Positions 30,553 to 38,998 of a stretch of DNA of 64,000 bases are shown here, piece by piece (the first letter of the stretch is position 1; each line of letters begins with the position of its first letter). Source of the stretch: Xenorhabdus ishibashii (GTDB lineage: Bacteria; Pseudomonadota; Gammaproteobacteria; Enterobacterales; Enterobacteriaceae); the NCBI RefSeq assembly GCF_002632755.1, contig NZ_NJAK01000001.1:1736001-1800000 (forward strand), read 5' to 3'. A program made the position numbers and the translations under genes. Below the pieces are notes generated by a model. The model did no database searches and was not told where the DNA came from. It saw nothing but the letters and a program-made list of their open reading frames with translations.

Positions 30553-30583
30553 AAAATCGCCTGCTTATGCAGGCGATTTTTTT
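30553..30583 (+). terminator. Terminator of uspA
   Basis: AAAATCGCCTGC (30553-30564), TTAT loop, GCAGGCGATTTT (30569-30580), then T residues: a textbook intrinsic terminator. Confidence 0.94.
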
Positions 30584-30786
30584 ATCCCCAAAAAAGATAA
30601 TGAAACTGCTTTAGAAATTGTCAAAGGTATTTTTAAGAAAATCTATAAAAAATATTTGTTGAAAATTAAGCATGGAACAGTGCTATATTCAGAAAGCAAA
30701 CCGTAATTACCTCACATTTTCGACAACAAAATAATATGGAAAATGGCTGGGGGTCATCACTTCTGAATGACATAAAGGAAGCCCAA

Positions 30787-32129
30787 ATGAATATTTCATC
30801 ATCTTTAGTCTCATTTCTCGATTCAGTTCAATTCCGTAATCAGCATCAACCAGAATACCTACAGGCAGTACGAGAAGTGTTGACCTCTCTCTGGCCTTTT
30901 CTGCAACAAAATCCACAATATTGTGAGCAAGGATTATTGGAACGTCTGGTGGAACCGGAAAGGGTCATCCAATTCCGCGTCTGTTGGGTGGATGATCAAG
31001 GGAAAGTACAGGTTAACCGAGCATGGCGGGTTCAATTCAGCTCTGCTATTGGGCCATTTAAAGGTGGGATGCGTTTTCATCCTTCTGTTAATCTTTCTAT
31101 CCTGAAATTTTTAGGCTTTGAACAGACATTGAAGAATGCGCTGACAACGTTGCCGATGGGGGCGGAAAAGGGGGTTCAGATTTCGATCCCAAAGGGAAAA
31201 GCCACGGTGAAATTATGCGATTCTGTCAGGCATTGATGACTGAACTTTACCGGCATCTGGGGCCGGATACCGATGTACCTGCCGGCGATATTGGTGTGGG
31301 CAGCCGTGAAGTAGGTTTTATGGCGGGTATGATGAAAAAACTGTCCAACAATACGGCGTGCGTTTTTACCGGTAAGGATCTGTCTTTTGGTGGCAGTCTG
31401 ATCCGCCCTGAAGCCACCGGATATGGACTGGTTTATTTCACCCATGAAATGCTCAAACGGCATGGTATGGAACTTGAAGGTATGCGGGTATCTGTATCCG
31501 GTGCGGGAAATGTCGCCCAGTATTCTATTGAGAAATGTATGGAACTGGGGGCGAAAGTCGTCACGGTATCAGATTCAGGCGGTACGGCATTGGACGAAGA
31601 TGGTTTTACACCGGAGAAACTGGCTCACCTGCAAGAGATCAAAAATCAGCGTTACGGACGTGTGGAAGAGTATGCCAAAGATCGCGGACTGACTTTCCTG
31701 AAAGGCCAAGATCCGTGGTCTATTCCTGTGGATATTGCCTTGCCTTGTGCAACGCAGAACGAACTGGATTTAGAAGCTGCGAAGATATTGATTAAAAATG
31801 GTGTAAAAGCGGTTGCGGAAGGCGCCAATATGCCAGCGACGATTGAAGCTACTACGGCTTTCCTTGAAGCCGGCGTTTTGTTTGCACCGGGTAAGGCGGC
31901 TAACGCGGGTGGCGTGGCAACTTCGGGTCTGGAGATGGCACAAAACGCAGCGCGTCTGAGTTGGAAAGCGGAGAAAGTGGATATTCGCTTACATCACATC
32001 ATGCTCGATATCCATCAGGCTTGCGTAGAATACGGTGGAGAACAGAAACAGACTAACTACGTACAAGGCGCAAATATCGCTGGCTTTGTCAAAGTGGCGG
32101 ATGCGATGTTGTCACAAGGCGTTGTGTAA
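30787..32129 (+). pseudogene. gdhA: NADP-specific glutamate dehydrogenase, split by a one-base frameshift
   Basis: Reductive amination of 2-oxoglutarate. The N-terminal part from the ATG at 30787 (AAGGAAG ribosome binding site) reads like E. coli GdhA through NALTTLPMG. The frame then diverges, and the homologous GSDFDPKGKS and MRFCQALMTELYRHLG continue in the -1 frame to 32129. The break lies in the run of five G at 31158-31162; six G would restore the conserved PMGGGKGG glycine loop of the active site and a 447-residue protein. The rest (CVFTGKDLSFGGS, PCATQNELD, EGANMP) is undamaged, so the event is recent or a sequencing error. Confidence 0.92.
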
Positions 32130-32166
32130 TAAGTAATTGTGTAATAAGTAATTGTGTAATAAGGAA
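32122..32166 (+). repeat. Three 15-bp tandem repeats across the gdhA stop
   Basis: TTGTGTAATAAGTAA occurs at 32122-32136 and 32137-32151, with a one-base variant (AAGGAA ending) at 32152-32166. The first copy contains the last codon and stop of gdhA, so each copy carries an extra TAA. Confidence 0.9.
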
Positions 32167-32179
32167 TTGTAGCGCTAAG

Positions 32180-32209
32180 AACCCCATTCAGAACATGGGG
32201 TTTAATTTT
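32180..32209. terminator. Terminator between gdhA and rsmJ
   Basis: AACCCCAT (32180-32187) pairs with ATGGGGTT (32195-32202), followed by TAATTTTT. It serves gdhA and perhaps convergent rsmJ. Confidence 0.88.
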
Positions 32210-32210
32210 T

Positions 32211-32954
32211 CTAACAAGGATAAATATCGAAACGGTGATTTTTGGTGCTAATTGCGGCGGAAGCTTTAACACCTGCCAGTGGTTCTGCATAATCTGGTCG
32301 TTTCACGACAACACGACGTTTTGCCAATTCTCTGGCAGGTTCCAGTAAACTATCAGCATCTTCATCAGCCCCGACCAGCGATTGGAAAACCCGCATCTCT
32401 TTTTTGACCAGAGCGCTTTTTTGTTTATGTGGATACATAGGGTCAAGATAAACCACATCAGGCGACGGTGTAATATCCGTCAATGCCGTAATGCTTGAGG
32501 CATGGATCAGCGTCATGCGCTCTTTCAGCCAGCCACCAATCTCTTCATCCTGATAGCCCCGCTGTAAACCATCATCCAGCAATGCGGCTACCACGGGGTG
32601 ACGCTCCAGCATCCTGACATGACAGCCAATAGAAGCCAACACAAAAGCATCGCGTCCTAATCCAGCGGTAGCATCTACAACATTGGGTAAATAATCTTTC
32701 TTGATACCGACTGCTTTCGCGACGGCTTCACCACGGCCGCCACCAAAACGGCGACGGTGTGCCATTGTCCCGCTGACAAAATCGACATAAATCCCGCCCA
32801 GCTTAGGCTCATCGCGTTTGTGTAATTCCAGACGTTCGGGAGTCAATACTAATGCCATGACTGAACCTTCATCGTGGATCAGCTCCCAACGTTCAGCCAA
32901 TCGCGATAAGGCGCTATGATCAGCGCCTTCTTCACAAATCAAACAAATCTTCAC
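32211..32954 (-). CDS. rsmJ: 16S rRNA (guanine1516-N2)-methyltransferase
   Basis: Methylates G1516 of 16S rRNA. The SAM site [17 protein letters not shown] and the catalytic DPMYPHK motif are present in order. Length 247 aa versus 250 in E. coli. It starts 5 bases after the prlC stop, so the two are one transcription unit, as in E. coli. Confidence 0.94.
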   Translation of the reverse strand: MKICLICEEGADHSALSRLAERWELIHDEGSVMALVLTPERLELHKRDEPKLGGIYVDFVSGTMAHRRRFGGGRGEAVAKAVGIKKDYLPNVVDATAGLGRDAFVLASIGCHVRMLERHPVVAALLDDGLQRGYQDEEIGGWLKERMTLIHASSITALTDITPSPDVVYLDPMYPHKQKSALVKKEMRVFQSLVGADEDADSLLEPARELAKRRVVVKRPDYAEPLAGVKASAAISTKNHRFDIYPC

Positions 32955-32959
32955 TGGTT

Positions 32960-35002
32960 TTATCCGCCGATGCCGTAGCTCTCGAGCATTGCATCCAATT
33001 CTGGTTCACGACCACGGAAGCGGACAAACAGAGTCATGGGATCTTCTGAGCCGCCACGGGTCAAAATATTGTCGAGGAATGACTGGCCTGTTGTGCGATT
33101 GAAAATCCCCTCTTCCGAGAAGCGAGAATAGGCATCGGCTGCCAGAACGTCCGCCCACAGATAGCTGTAATAACCCGCCGCATAGCCACCATTAAAGATA
33201 TGGCTAAAGGAGTGCGGGAAGCGTCCCCAATCTGGTGATGGCACAACCGCAACTTGTTTTTTCACTGATTGCAGCATTTCCAGGATTTGCGCCCCTTTAG
33301 CTGGATCATATTCCGCATGCAGACGGAAATCGAACAGACCAAACTCAAGCTGACGCAGAATTCTCATTGCGGCCTGATAGTTTTTGGCTGCCAGCATATT
33401 ATCCAGCATCTCTTGTGGCAGTGGTTCCTGAGTTTGATAGTGACCGGAGATAAATGCTAATGCTTCCGGCTCCCAGCACCAGTTTTCCATAAACTGGCTT
33501 GGACACTCTACGGCATCCCACGGTACACCATCAATGCCAGCTACATCCAAGGCTTCAATCTGGGTCAGCATATGGTGCAGTCCATGCCCAAACTCATGGA
33601 ACAGGGTTGTGACTTCATCGTGCGTAAACAGAGCTGGCTTATCACCGACTGGCTTGTTGAAGTTACACGTCAGATAAGCGACCGGATTTTGCAACTCGCC
33701 AGATGAGCGGCGCATTCTGCCGACATAACTGTTCATCCATGCGCCCCCGCGTTTATGTTCACGGGCGTAAAGATCTAAATAGAAACTGCCGCGTAATACC
33801 TGTTTATCATCATACAGATCAAAGAAACGAACATCAGGATGCCATGTATCTACATCATGGCGCTCTTTGGCGGTAATGCCATAAATGCGGCGAACCACTT
33901 CAAACAGCCCTTCCAACGCCCGCTGTTCAGGGAAATAAGGGCGTAATTGTTCATCATCAATAGAGAAGTTATGTTGTTTTTGCTTCTCGCTGTAATATGC
34001 CAGATCCCACGCTTCCAGCTCATCAACACCGTGGTAAGATTTGGCGAAGTCAGTGAGTGCTTCCAACTCTTCTTTACCTTGTTGATGGGCACGTTTAGCC
34101 AGATCGTTCAGGAAATCGAGCACTTGCTGGGGGGTTTTAGCCATTTTGGTCGCCAGAGAACTTTCAGCATAATTCTTGAACCCCAGTAATTGGGCGAGTT
34201 CATGGCGTAATGCGAGTAGTTCCGCCATCACTTCACTGTTATCCCATTTGCCGGCATCTGGCCCTTGATCGGAAGCTCGTGTTGTATAGGCGTAGTACAT
34301 TTCTTTGCGCAGTTCACGATTATCGCCATAGGTCATGACTGGCAGATAACTTGGCATGTTGAGTGTCAACAGCCATCCATCCAGCTCCTTGGCTTCGGCG
34401 GCTGCCTTGGCTGCGGCTTTGGCACTTTCAGGCAGACCGGTCAGATCGCACTCGTCGGTAATCAATTTGGTCCACCCCATAGTGGCATCCAGCAAATTAT
34501 TGCCGAACTTTGCACCCAGCTCAGATAAACGGGCAGTAATTTCACCGTAACGCTTCTGTTTTTCTTCTGGCAAGCCAATGCCGGTCAATTCAAAATCACG
34601 CAAAGTATTTTCAACAACCTTGCGCTGTGGCTGGGAAAGGGTTGTGAAGGCTTGGCTCTCTCTCAGGGATTTGTAGGCTTGATATAACCCTTTATGTTGC
34701 CCCAACCAGGTATCGAATTCAGAGAGCAGGGGTAAGCTTTGCTCATAGGCTTCGCGAAGCTCTGGACTATTCTTGACCGCATTCAAGTGTTCGACTGGCG
34801 ACCACATACGGGAAAGCCGATCTTTCTCTTCTGAAATGGGTTGGCACAGATTATCCCAGGTAAAAGCGGAGTTTTCGGATAAAATCTTCTCAATTAATTG
34901 GCGGTAATTGGCTAACATTTCTTCCACAGCAGGCACGACATGTTTTGGTTCGATTGCAGAAAACTTAGGCAATGCAGAAGATGTCAGTAGCGGATTAGTC
35001 AT
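32960..35002 (-). CDS. prlC: Oligopeptidase A
   Basis: M3-family zinc metallopeptidase (also opdA) that degrades signal peptides and other short peptides in the cytoplasm. The zinc motif [10 protein letters not shown] is near residue 468, with the downstream Glu ligand in [12 protein letters not shown] set the start at the ATG at 35002 ([15 protein letters not shown]), the E. coli start, not the longer frame beginning at 35101. Length 680 aa, as in E. coli. A sigma-32-type promoter lies ~75 bases upstream. Coupled to rsmJ. Confidence 0.96.
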   Translation of the reverse strand: MTNPLLTSSALPKFSAIEPKHVVPAVEEMLANYRQLIEKILSENSAFTWDNLCQPISEEKDRLSRMWSPVEHLNAVKNSPELREAYEQSLPLLSEFDTWLGQHKGLYQAYKSLRESQAFTTLSQPQRKVVENTLRDFELTGIGLPEEKQKRYGEITARLSELGAKFGNNLLDATMGWTKLITDECDLTGLPESAKAAAKAAAEAKELDGWLLTLNMPSYLPVMTYGDNRELRKEMYYAYTTRASDQGPDAGKWDNSEVMAELLALRHELAQLLGFKNYAESSLATKMAKTPQQVLDFLNDLAKRAHQQGKEELEALTDFAKSYHGVDELEAWDLAYYSEKQKQHNFSIDDEQLRPYFPEQRALEGLFEVVRRIYGITAKERHDVDTWHPDVRFFDLYDDKQVLRGSFYLDLYAREHKRGGAWMNSYVGRMRRSSGELQNPVAYLTCNFNKPVGDKPALFTHDEVTTLFHEFGHGLHHMLTQIEALDVAGIDGVPWDAVECPSQFMENWCWEPEALAFISGHYQTQEPLPQEMLDNMLAAKNYQAAMRILRQLEFGLFDFRLHAEYDPAKGAQILEMLQSVKKQVAVVPSPDWGRFPHSFSHIFNGGYAAGYYSYLWADVLAADAYSRFSEEGIFNRTTGQSFLDNILTRGGSEDPMTLFVRFRGREPELDAMLESYGIGG

Positions 35003-35075
35003 AATGAGCGCCTTATATGTATATTTGGGTATAGGCTGAAACCAGCCCCGCATCCCAATGGGTTGTTGACGATAG

Positions 35076-35101
35076 ATGGGGATAAGATATCGTGAGTTCA
35101 A
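35076..35101 (-). promoter_or_regulatory. Sigma-32 (heat-shock) promoter of prlC
   Basis: On the minus strand TTGAAC (35101-35096), 14 bases, then CCCCATCT (35081 downward). The consensus is CTTGAAA, 13-15 bases, CCCCATnT. E. coli prlC/opdA is a known heat-shock gene, so position and sequence agree. Confidence 0.82.
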
Positions 35102-35227
35102 TGCTAATGCTGCACTTTTATGCGAATAATTAGGCTCTTTTTCTATCAGAGATCTGTGAAGTCACGGAGACGTTTAGATATTATTGGCGACGCGCTATAA
35201 TCCCTGCTCTTTATCAATTTCATTAAT

Positions 35228-35322
35228 GGAAGATCATCGCCTCCGGTGGGGCGGCTGGGCTTCAAATCCAGATGGGAGCCGCCAGCGACCCTCGGCAGGT
35301 TCGACTCCTATGTTCTCCTCCA
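35228..35322 (+). tRNA. selC: Selenocysteine tRNA with a damaged acceptor end
   Basis: 95 bases aligning along their length with E. coli selC. The 5' GGAAGATC, the long D arm (CGCCTC/GGGGCG), the anticodon loop CTTCAAA (anticodon TCA), the long variable arm and TTCGACT in the T loop are all present. The 3' side is not normal: where E. coli has GATCTTCCGCCA, this copy reads GTTCTCCTCCA, one base shorter, and the T stem has a C/A mismatch (CAGG/CCTA). The 8-bp acceptor stem therefore cannot form properly. It may be non-functional, or its 3' end may have been altered by island integration. Confidence 0.85.
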
Positions 35323-35530
35323 GTTATTGTCTGGTGTCGTCTTTTTACCTCAATAAAATGTATTTATTTCAATGAATACATGACCCTTCAGCAGGTAAAT
35401 GAAATTAGAGAAACTGGATAAAGTAAATATAAAAGTGTAAGGAGCAGGGACAATTTTATTTTCACCCTTGGTGAAATTGGCTTTACTGGATATAAACCCC
35501 GCTTGAAATTTGGGTTTGCGATAGCCCTAA

Positions 35531-35566
35531 ATAACCTTCTATCGAGAAGAAGCGATAGAAGGTTAT
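35531..35566. terminator. Perfect 14-bp inverted repeat after the YopJ-like gene
   Basis: ATAACCTTCTATCG (35531-35544) and CGATAGAAGGTTAT (35553-35566) are exact complements around an 8-base loop. It lies 29 bases past the stop of the minus-strand gene at 35595. There is no long T run, so the terminator call is tentative. The selC-35594 gap is otherwise empty. Confidence 0.6.
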
Positions 35567-35594
35567 CATCTTACTGATATAACTTATTTTTTAT

Positions 35595-36494
35595 TCATGA
35601 CTCATCGAGCCAATGTAGCGCAGCTTCAGCAAGGCTAAGTCTTTTTTCTTCAATAGAGTTACTGTAGGTACGTTTTTTTTCGTCAATTGTGCGGGTTACT
35701 TCATGGCGCTTATATCTGTCTATCAATGTCTCTCTTCCTCCTGGTTGCTTATTCGCTTTCATATCCTTATTGATTTCACCAAAATGACTTTTGAAGTAAT
35801 CATTATAAATATTCATTAAACTCATTGACTGCGCGTGTTTAAAAAAATCAATAGGCAATAATTTTATTGCTTGATCGAAAAATACAACCCGCGCTTTTTT
35901 TATTGAGTCATCATCAAGTTCTGGTTTGTAAGGTGAGTGTTTTTCTCTAATAAATTCTATTTTATTATTGAAAAGATCTTGATGAAGCTTTACAAAGTGA
36001 TCACTATATTTATGCATCTTTTTCAAAAAATGGAGTGAAAAGAGTAGGCAATCTGCATCACTATTTTGTATTTGGTTATAAATATAAAGGGTTTTTATGT
36101 TTGGAATATCCTTAAAATCAAAATATAGTTTAGAAAAAATAAATTGATTTTTTCCGCGGCTTGAATCAACAAAAATGATAGAAATATTATTATCTACATC
36201 TTTAAAAACATTAGCTGAGGCAAAATGCGTCCTATCTTCACCAGCGTTAATCACAAATCGCTTGTGTTCATTACTAAATAATTTATTTGATTTATCTAAT
36301 TCTTTTATATGTCCAGTAAATTCATGCACAGTCATAATAGTAGGATGTGCATTCATACGAGATGTTGCATTTAAATGCTTTAATATTATTTTACAATTAA
36401 ATATATCCATTTTTATATTATTGAATTGATAATTATTTGTTTTATTTGATCGGATTTTATCTATATACGATCTTAACGAGTCTTTATCAGACAT
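35595..36494 (-). CDS. YopJ-family Ser/Thr acetyltransferase (type III effector-like)
   Basis: A 299-aa protein. YopJ family members acetylate host kinases using a protease-like triad. Here His90 lies in RTHFASANVF, Asp110 in SIIFVDSSRG and Cys149 in QNSDADCLLFSL. The spacing (20 and 39) is close to YopJ (His109, Glu128, Cys172). Asp in place of Glu occurs in some members such as XopJ. A GGAGT ribosome binding site precedes the ATG at 36494. The gene is markedly AT-rich, isolated, and lies in an island after selC. No type III secretion genes or chaperone are in the window. The ~300 bp upstream shows no other gene. Confidence 0.8.
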   Translation of the reverse strand: MSDKDSLRSYIDKIRSNKTNNYQFNNIKMDIFNCKIILKHLNATSRMNAHPTIMTVHEFTGHIKELDKSNKLFSNEHKRFVINAGEDRTHFASANVFKDVDNNISIIFVDSSRGKNQFIFSKLYFDFKDIPNIKTLYIYNQIQNSDADCLLFSLHFLKKMHKYSDHFVKLHQDLFNNKIEFIREKHSPYKPELDDDSIKKARVVFFDQAIKLLPIDFFKHAQSMSLMNIYNDYFKSHFGEINKDMKANKQPGGRETLIDRYKRHEVTRTIDEKKRTYSNSIEEKRLSLAEAALHWLDES

Positions 36495-36791
36495 TTTTAA
36501 TACTCCTATTAGTTGCTTGAAAAATCATAATTAGTTGATTTAACTTTTTAAGAAAGACTATCTCTTGCTCTGATTATTGGTTTTTTACCTTGAGATACAC
36601 AGGTAATAATGACTGTGTTACTTATTTTACTCTACTTGATTTTTAACAAAAGTGCTTAATCCCATTTTCTTTTTAAACAACAAACATTAATTTTTTGTAT
36701 GTTCAAACATCATGGTTAGAATTCTTTATTGTTATTTTTCATTGTGTTAAATATTTACTTACTGAAAAAATAAATTAATTATAGAAATATC

Positions 36792-37016
36792 ATGAAAAAA
36801 CTACTCGAATTATGCCAACAAAAATCCGATTTAACCCAAAAAGTGCGTTCGCTTCTCACCAAAACCGAAAACGAAAAGCGCTCACTCAATGCTGATGAAG
36901 ACAAGTAATTCGACGAACTGCGCAATCAGTCTGATTCTCTGAATACAGAAATAACCCGTTATGAAACCTTGTCTGATGAAAAACGTAATCAGACTAAAAC
37001 TCAGCCGACCCAGTGA
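36792..37016 (+). pseudogene. Remnant of an HK97-type phage major capsid gene
   Basis: From the ATG at 36792 the frame reads MKKLLELCQQKSDLTQKVRS and on to SLNADEDK. It hits TAA at 36906, then continues in frame FDELRNQSDSLNTEITRYE to a TGA at 37014. This is the coiled-coil N-terminus (delta domain) typical of HK97-like capsid proteins, where the stop position normally encodes Gln (CAA to TAA). The remaining ~300 codons of a capsid gene are gone. It marks an old prophage at this site. Confidence 0.72.
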
Positions 37017-37073
37017 AACTCAGTAATGATGAATTACGCCACTATAAGTAATCCATCACCGCTATCGGCAATA

Positions 37074-37101
37074 GGCCGCGCTTCCTTAGGACGGCGCGGC
37101 C
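37074..37101. repeat. GC-only hairpin in an AT-rich island
   Basis: GGCCGCGC (37074-37081) and GCGCGGCC (37094-37101) are perfect complements around a 12-base loop, in otherwise AT-rich DNA between the capsid remnant and the recombinase module. No T run follows. The 37017-37236 gap has no gene. Confidence 0.7.
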
Positions 37102-37236
37102 TGTATCGATAACACGGGAGTTAAACTTGTAATCCTACAATCATTTTTAGCTAAGTGGATATTATTAGCCATGAATTATTTATTACCTTAAATTTCATAA
37201 TTTATAAGGCTAATATGGGAAAAATGAAATTTTCCC

Positions 37237-38115
37237 TTAAGGATATATGTCATCAAGTTTTTCAATGCCTGATATCTTTTTCAGAATACTCAGGTACTCC
37301 ATATTGTTTTCATACAGCCAGTGAATAACATTGTTATGACTAAGAAGCTTTGCTATATAGCCTTTCACTATTGTCAGGCTCAAGTTGTTTTCTGCGTATT
37401 CATCTTTCAAATTTTGGGTTTCAATTTGTAATGCAGCCATTTCTTTTTCAAGTCGAGCCAGTGTTTTAATGACATCTTTGTTTTCGGATTGAGTTTTATT
37501 TTTCGAAACCAAATGCTCTGGAGACAAAGCATGTAGCATCGACAATGCAAATTTTCTTGTGAAGTTATTCAATGTGATCATTGTGGTAACAAATTCCATT
37601 TGTTTATAAGGTTTGATTTTTCTTAGCACATCAAAAACATTTTGCGATATGTTTTTTTCAGCCAACAGAGCAATGACCTCCCCTGAGATACCGTCAGATA
37701 TACGGAGCCGAGTATTTATTATGCTGGGTGATACACCAAGCACAGCACTAAGCTTTTCAATCGATACGCCTGATTCTACAGCTTTCTTTAGCATTTTTTG
37801 CTCCTGTAAAATGGTCAGGCGATTAACCCGTTTGTTATATGAATAGGCTTCGTCAACAGGAGATATCAGGCAGTGAGCATGGGATATACCCAGATCTTTT
37901 AGCGCTTCAATTCGGAGGTGTCCATCCAGAATTTTCTTCCCTCCATCATCATTTAAGTAAATGATAACTGGCTCAATCAGCCCAATTTCTGAAATTGAGG
38001 TCAATATTTGCTTGTATTTATTACTTGATTTTATATTTATAGGTAATGTTCTGGATTGTGATAAGCTCTCAATGGCATAGGTTTGAAAATGGCTATCAAA
38101 GCATTGTTTTATCAT
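37237..38115 (-). CDS. ParB/RepB-like DNA-binding protein
   Basis: 292 aa from the ATG at 38115. Residues ~25-95 are a ParB N-terminal-like domain with the motif KKILDGHLRIEALKDLGI (~60-77). A predicted helix-turn-helix at ~105-140 (KAVESGVSIEKLSAVLGVSPSIINTRLRI) and a coiled-coil C-terminus follow. It resembles the RepB-type partition proteins that accompany serine recombinases in other proteobacteria. An upstream frame would add 30 residues but overlaps the preceding gene; the ATG lies 10 bases after its stop. Third gene of the module. No ParA ATPase is nearby. Confidence 0.75.
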   Translation of the reverse strand: MIKQCFDSHFQTYAIESLSQSRTLPINIKSSNKYKQILTSISEIGLIEPVIIYLNDDGGKKILDGHLRIEALKDLGISHAHCLISPVDEAYSYNKRVNRLTILQEQKMLKKAVESGVSIEKLSAVLGVSPSIINTRLRISDGISGEVIALLAEKNISQNVFDVLRKIKPYKQMEFVTTMITLNNFTRKFALSMLHALSPEHLVSKNKTQSENKDVIKTLARLEKEMAALQIETQNLKDEYAENNLSLTIVKGYIAKLLSHNNVIHWLYENNMEYLSILKKISGIEKLDDIYP

Positions 38116-38125
38116 GGTGGAAAAC

Positions 38126-38998
38126 TCACTCAGTATGGGAATGGGATAATATTGTTGGCATATCTGTGATATTGTTATCTCTAAGCAAAGAACAGAAATT
38201 CTCATCGCGCATTAGATTTTTAAATATCTCCCTGACAGCCATAAGCATTTCTCTTGTATATTTTGCTTTTGTTTGAATGCTTAAATGTTCATTAGCATTT
38301 TTTTGATAAATTTCTGATAGTTCTTCCGGTGTATACCTTTTCTGAGAACGGTTATTCACAAAAATTTTATTTTCCATACCTTTATCTCCCAACCTCCTCC
38401 GTTCTATGATACGCTTTATAATGTTAATCTGATTGCCCTTTATTTTTCCGTTAATCAGTGCTTCTGTAAGTGATTTCTGGATTTCATCATCGTTTGCTCT
38501 CGATATTTCAACTGCCAGATAAAGTGGAATGTGTCCAGATTCAAAAGCGGCTAAAAGTTTTTTCTCTCCTTTCTCCAAAAGACTGATTACACCATTTACC
38601 CAGCTAACAACATACCCTAAACGCTCACCGATTTCTTTATCCGTGAGTCCTTGCATTTTAAGTTGCTTTACGCTTTCCAATAATTCCGTTGCACGGGGTT
38701 TTCTTCTGGCAATATTTTCGGTCAGGCTCATCAGATGTCCCGTTTCTTCATCAACATCTTTAATAATTGCTGGAATATGTGTTTCATTGTATTGTTGATA
38801 TGCTTCCAGTCTTCCTTGTCCACAAATCAGGGCATAAAGAAATTCATCATGAATTATTTTCCTTACAGTAATTGGCCGTTTGAGACCAATTGTATGTATG
38901 TTCATTTTTATTTCATTATGCGTAAATTTGTCTCTTTTTCGTGGGTTAACAATGAGTATTTTAGATATTTCTACCATTGTTATTTTTTCTTCATGCAT
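38126..38998 (-). CDS. ParB-family protein
   Basis: 290 aa. The ParB N-terminal domain has the CTPase-type motif CGQGRLEAYQQY (residues 59-70) and TENIARRKPRA (93-103), where typical ParB has GERR and ENLQR. A helix-turn-helix (MQGLTDKEIGERLGYVVSWVNG, ~115-136) follows. The start overlaps the recombinase stop by 8 bases with an SD-like GGGAGAAAA, so the two are translationally coupled. It probably binds DNA next to the recombination sites; inference. Confidence 0.8.
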   Translation of the reverse strand: MHEEKITMVEISKILIVNPRKRDKFTHNEIKMNIHTIGLKRPITVRKIIHDEFLYALICGQGRLEAYQQYNETHIPAIIKDVDEETGHLMSLTENIARRKPRATELLESVKQLKMQGLTDKEIGERLGYVVSWVNGVISLLEKGEKKLLAAFESGHIPLYLAVEISRANDDEIQKSLTEALINGKIKGNQINIIKRIIERRRLGDKGMENKIFVNNRSQKRYTPEELSEIYQKNANEHLSIQTKAKYTREMLMAVREIFKNLMRDENFCSLLRDNNITDMPTILSHSHTE

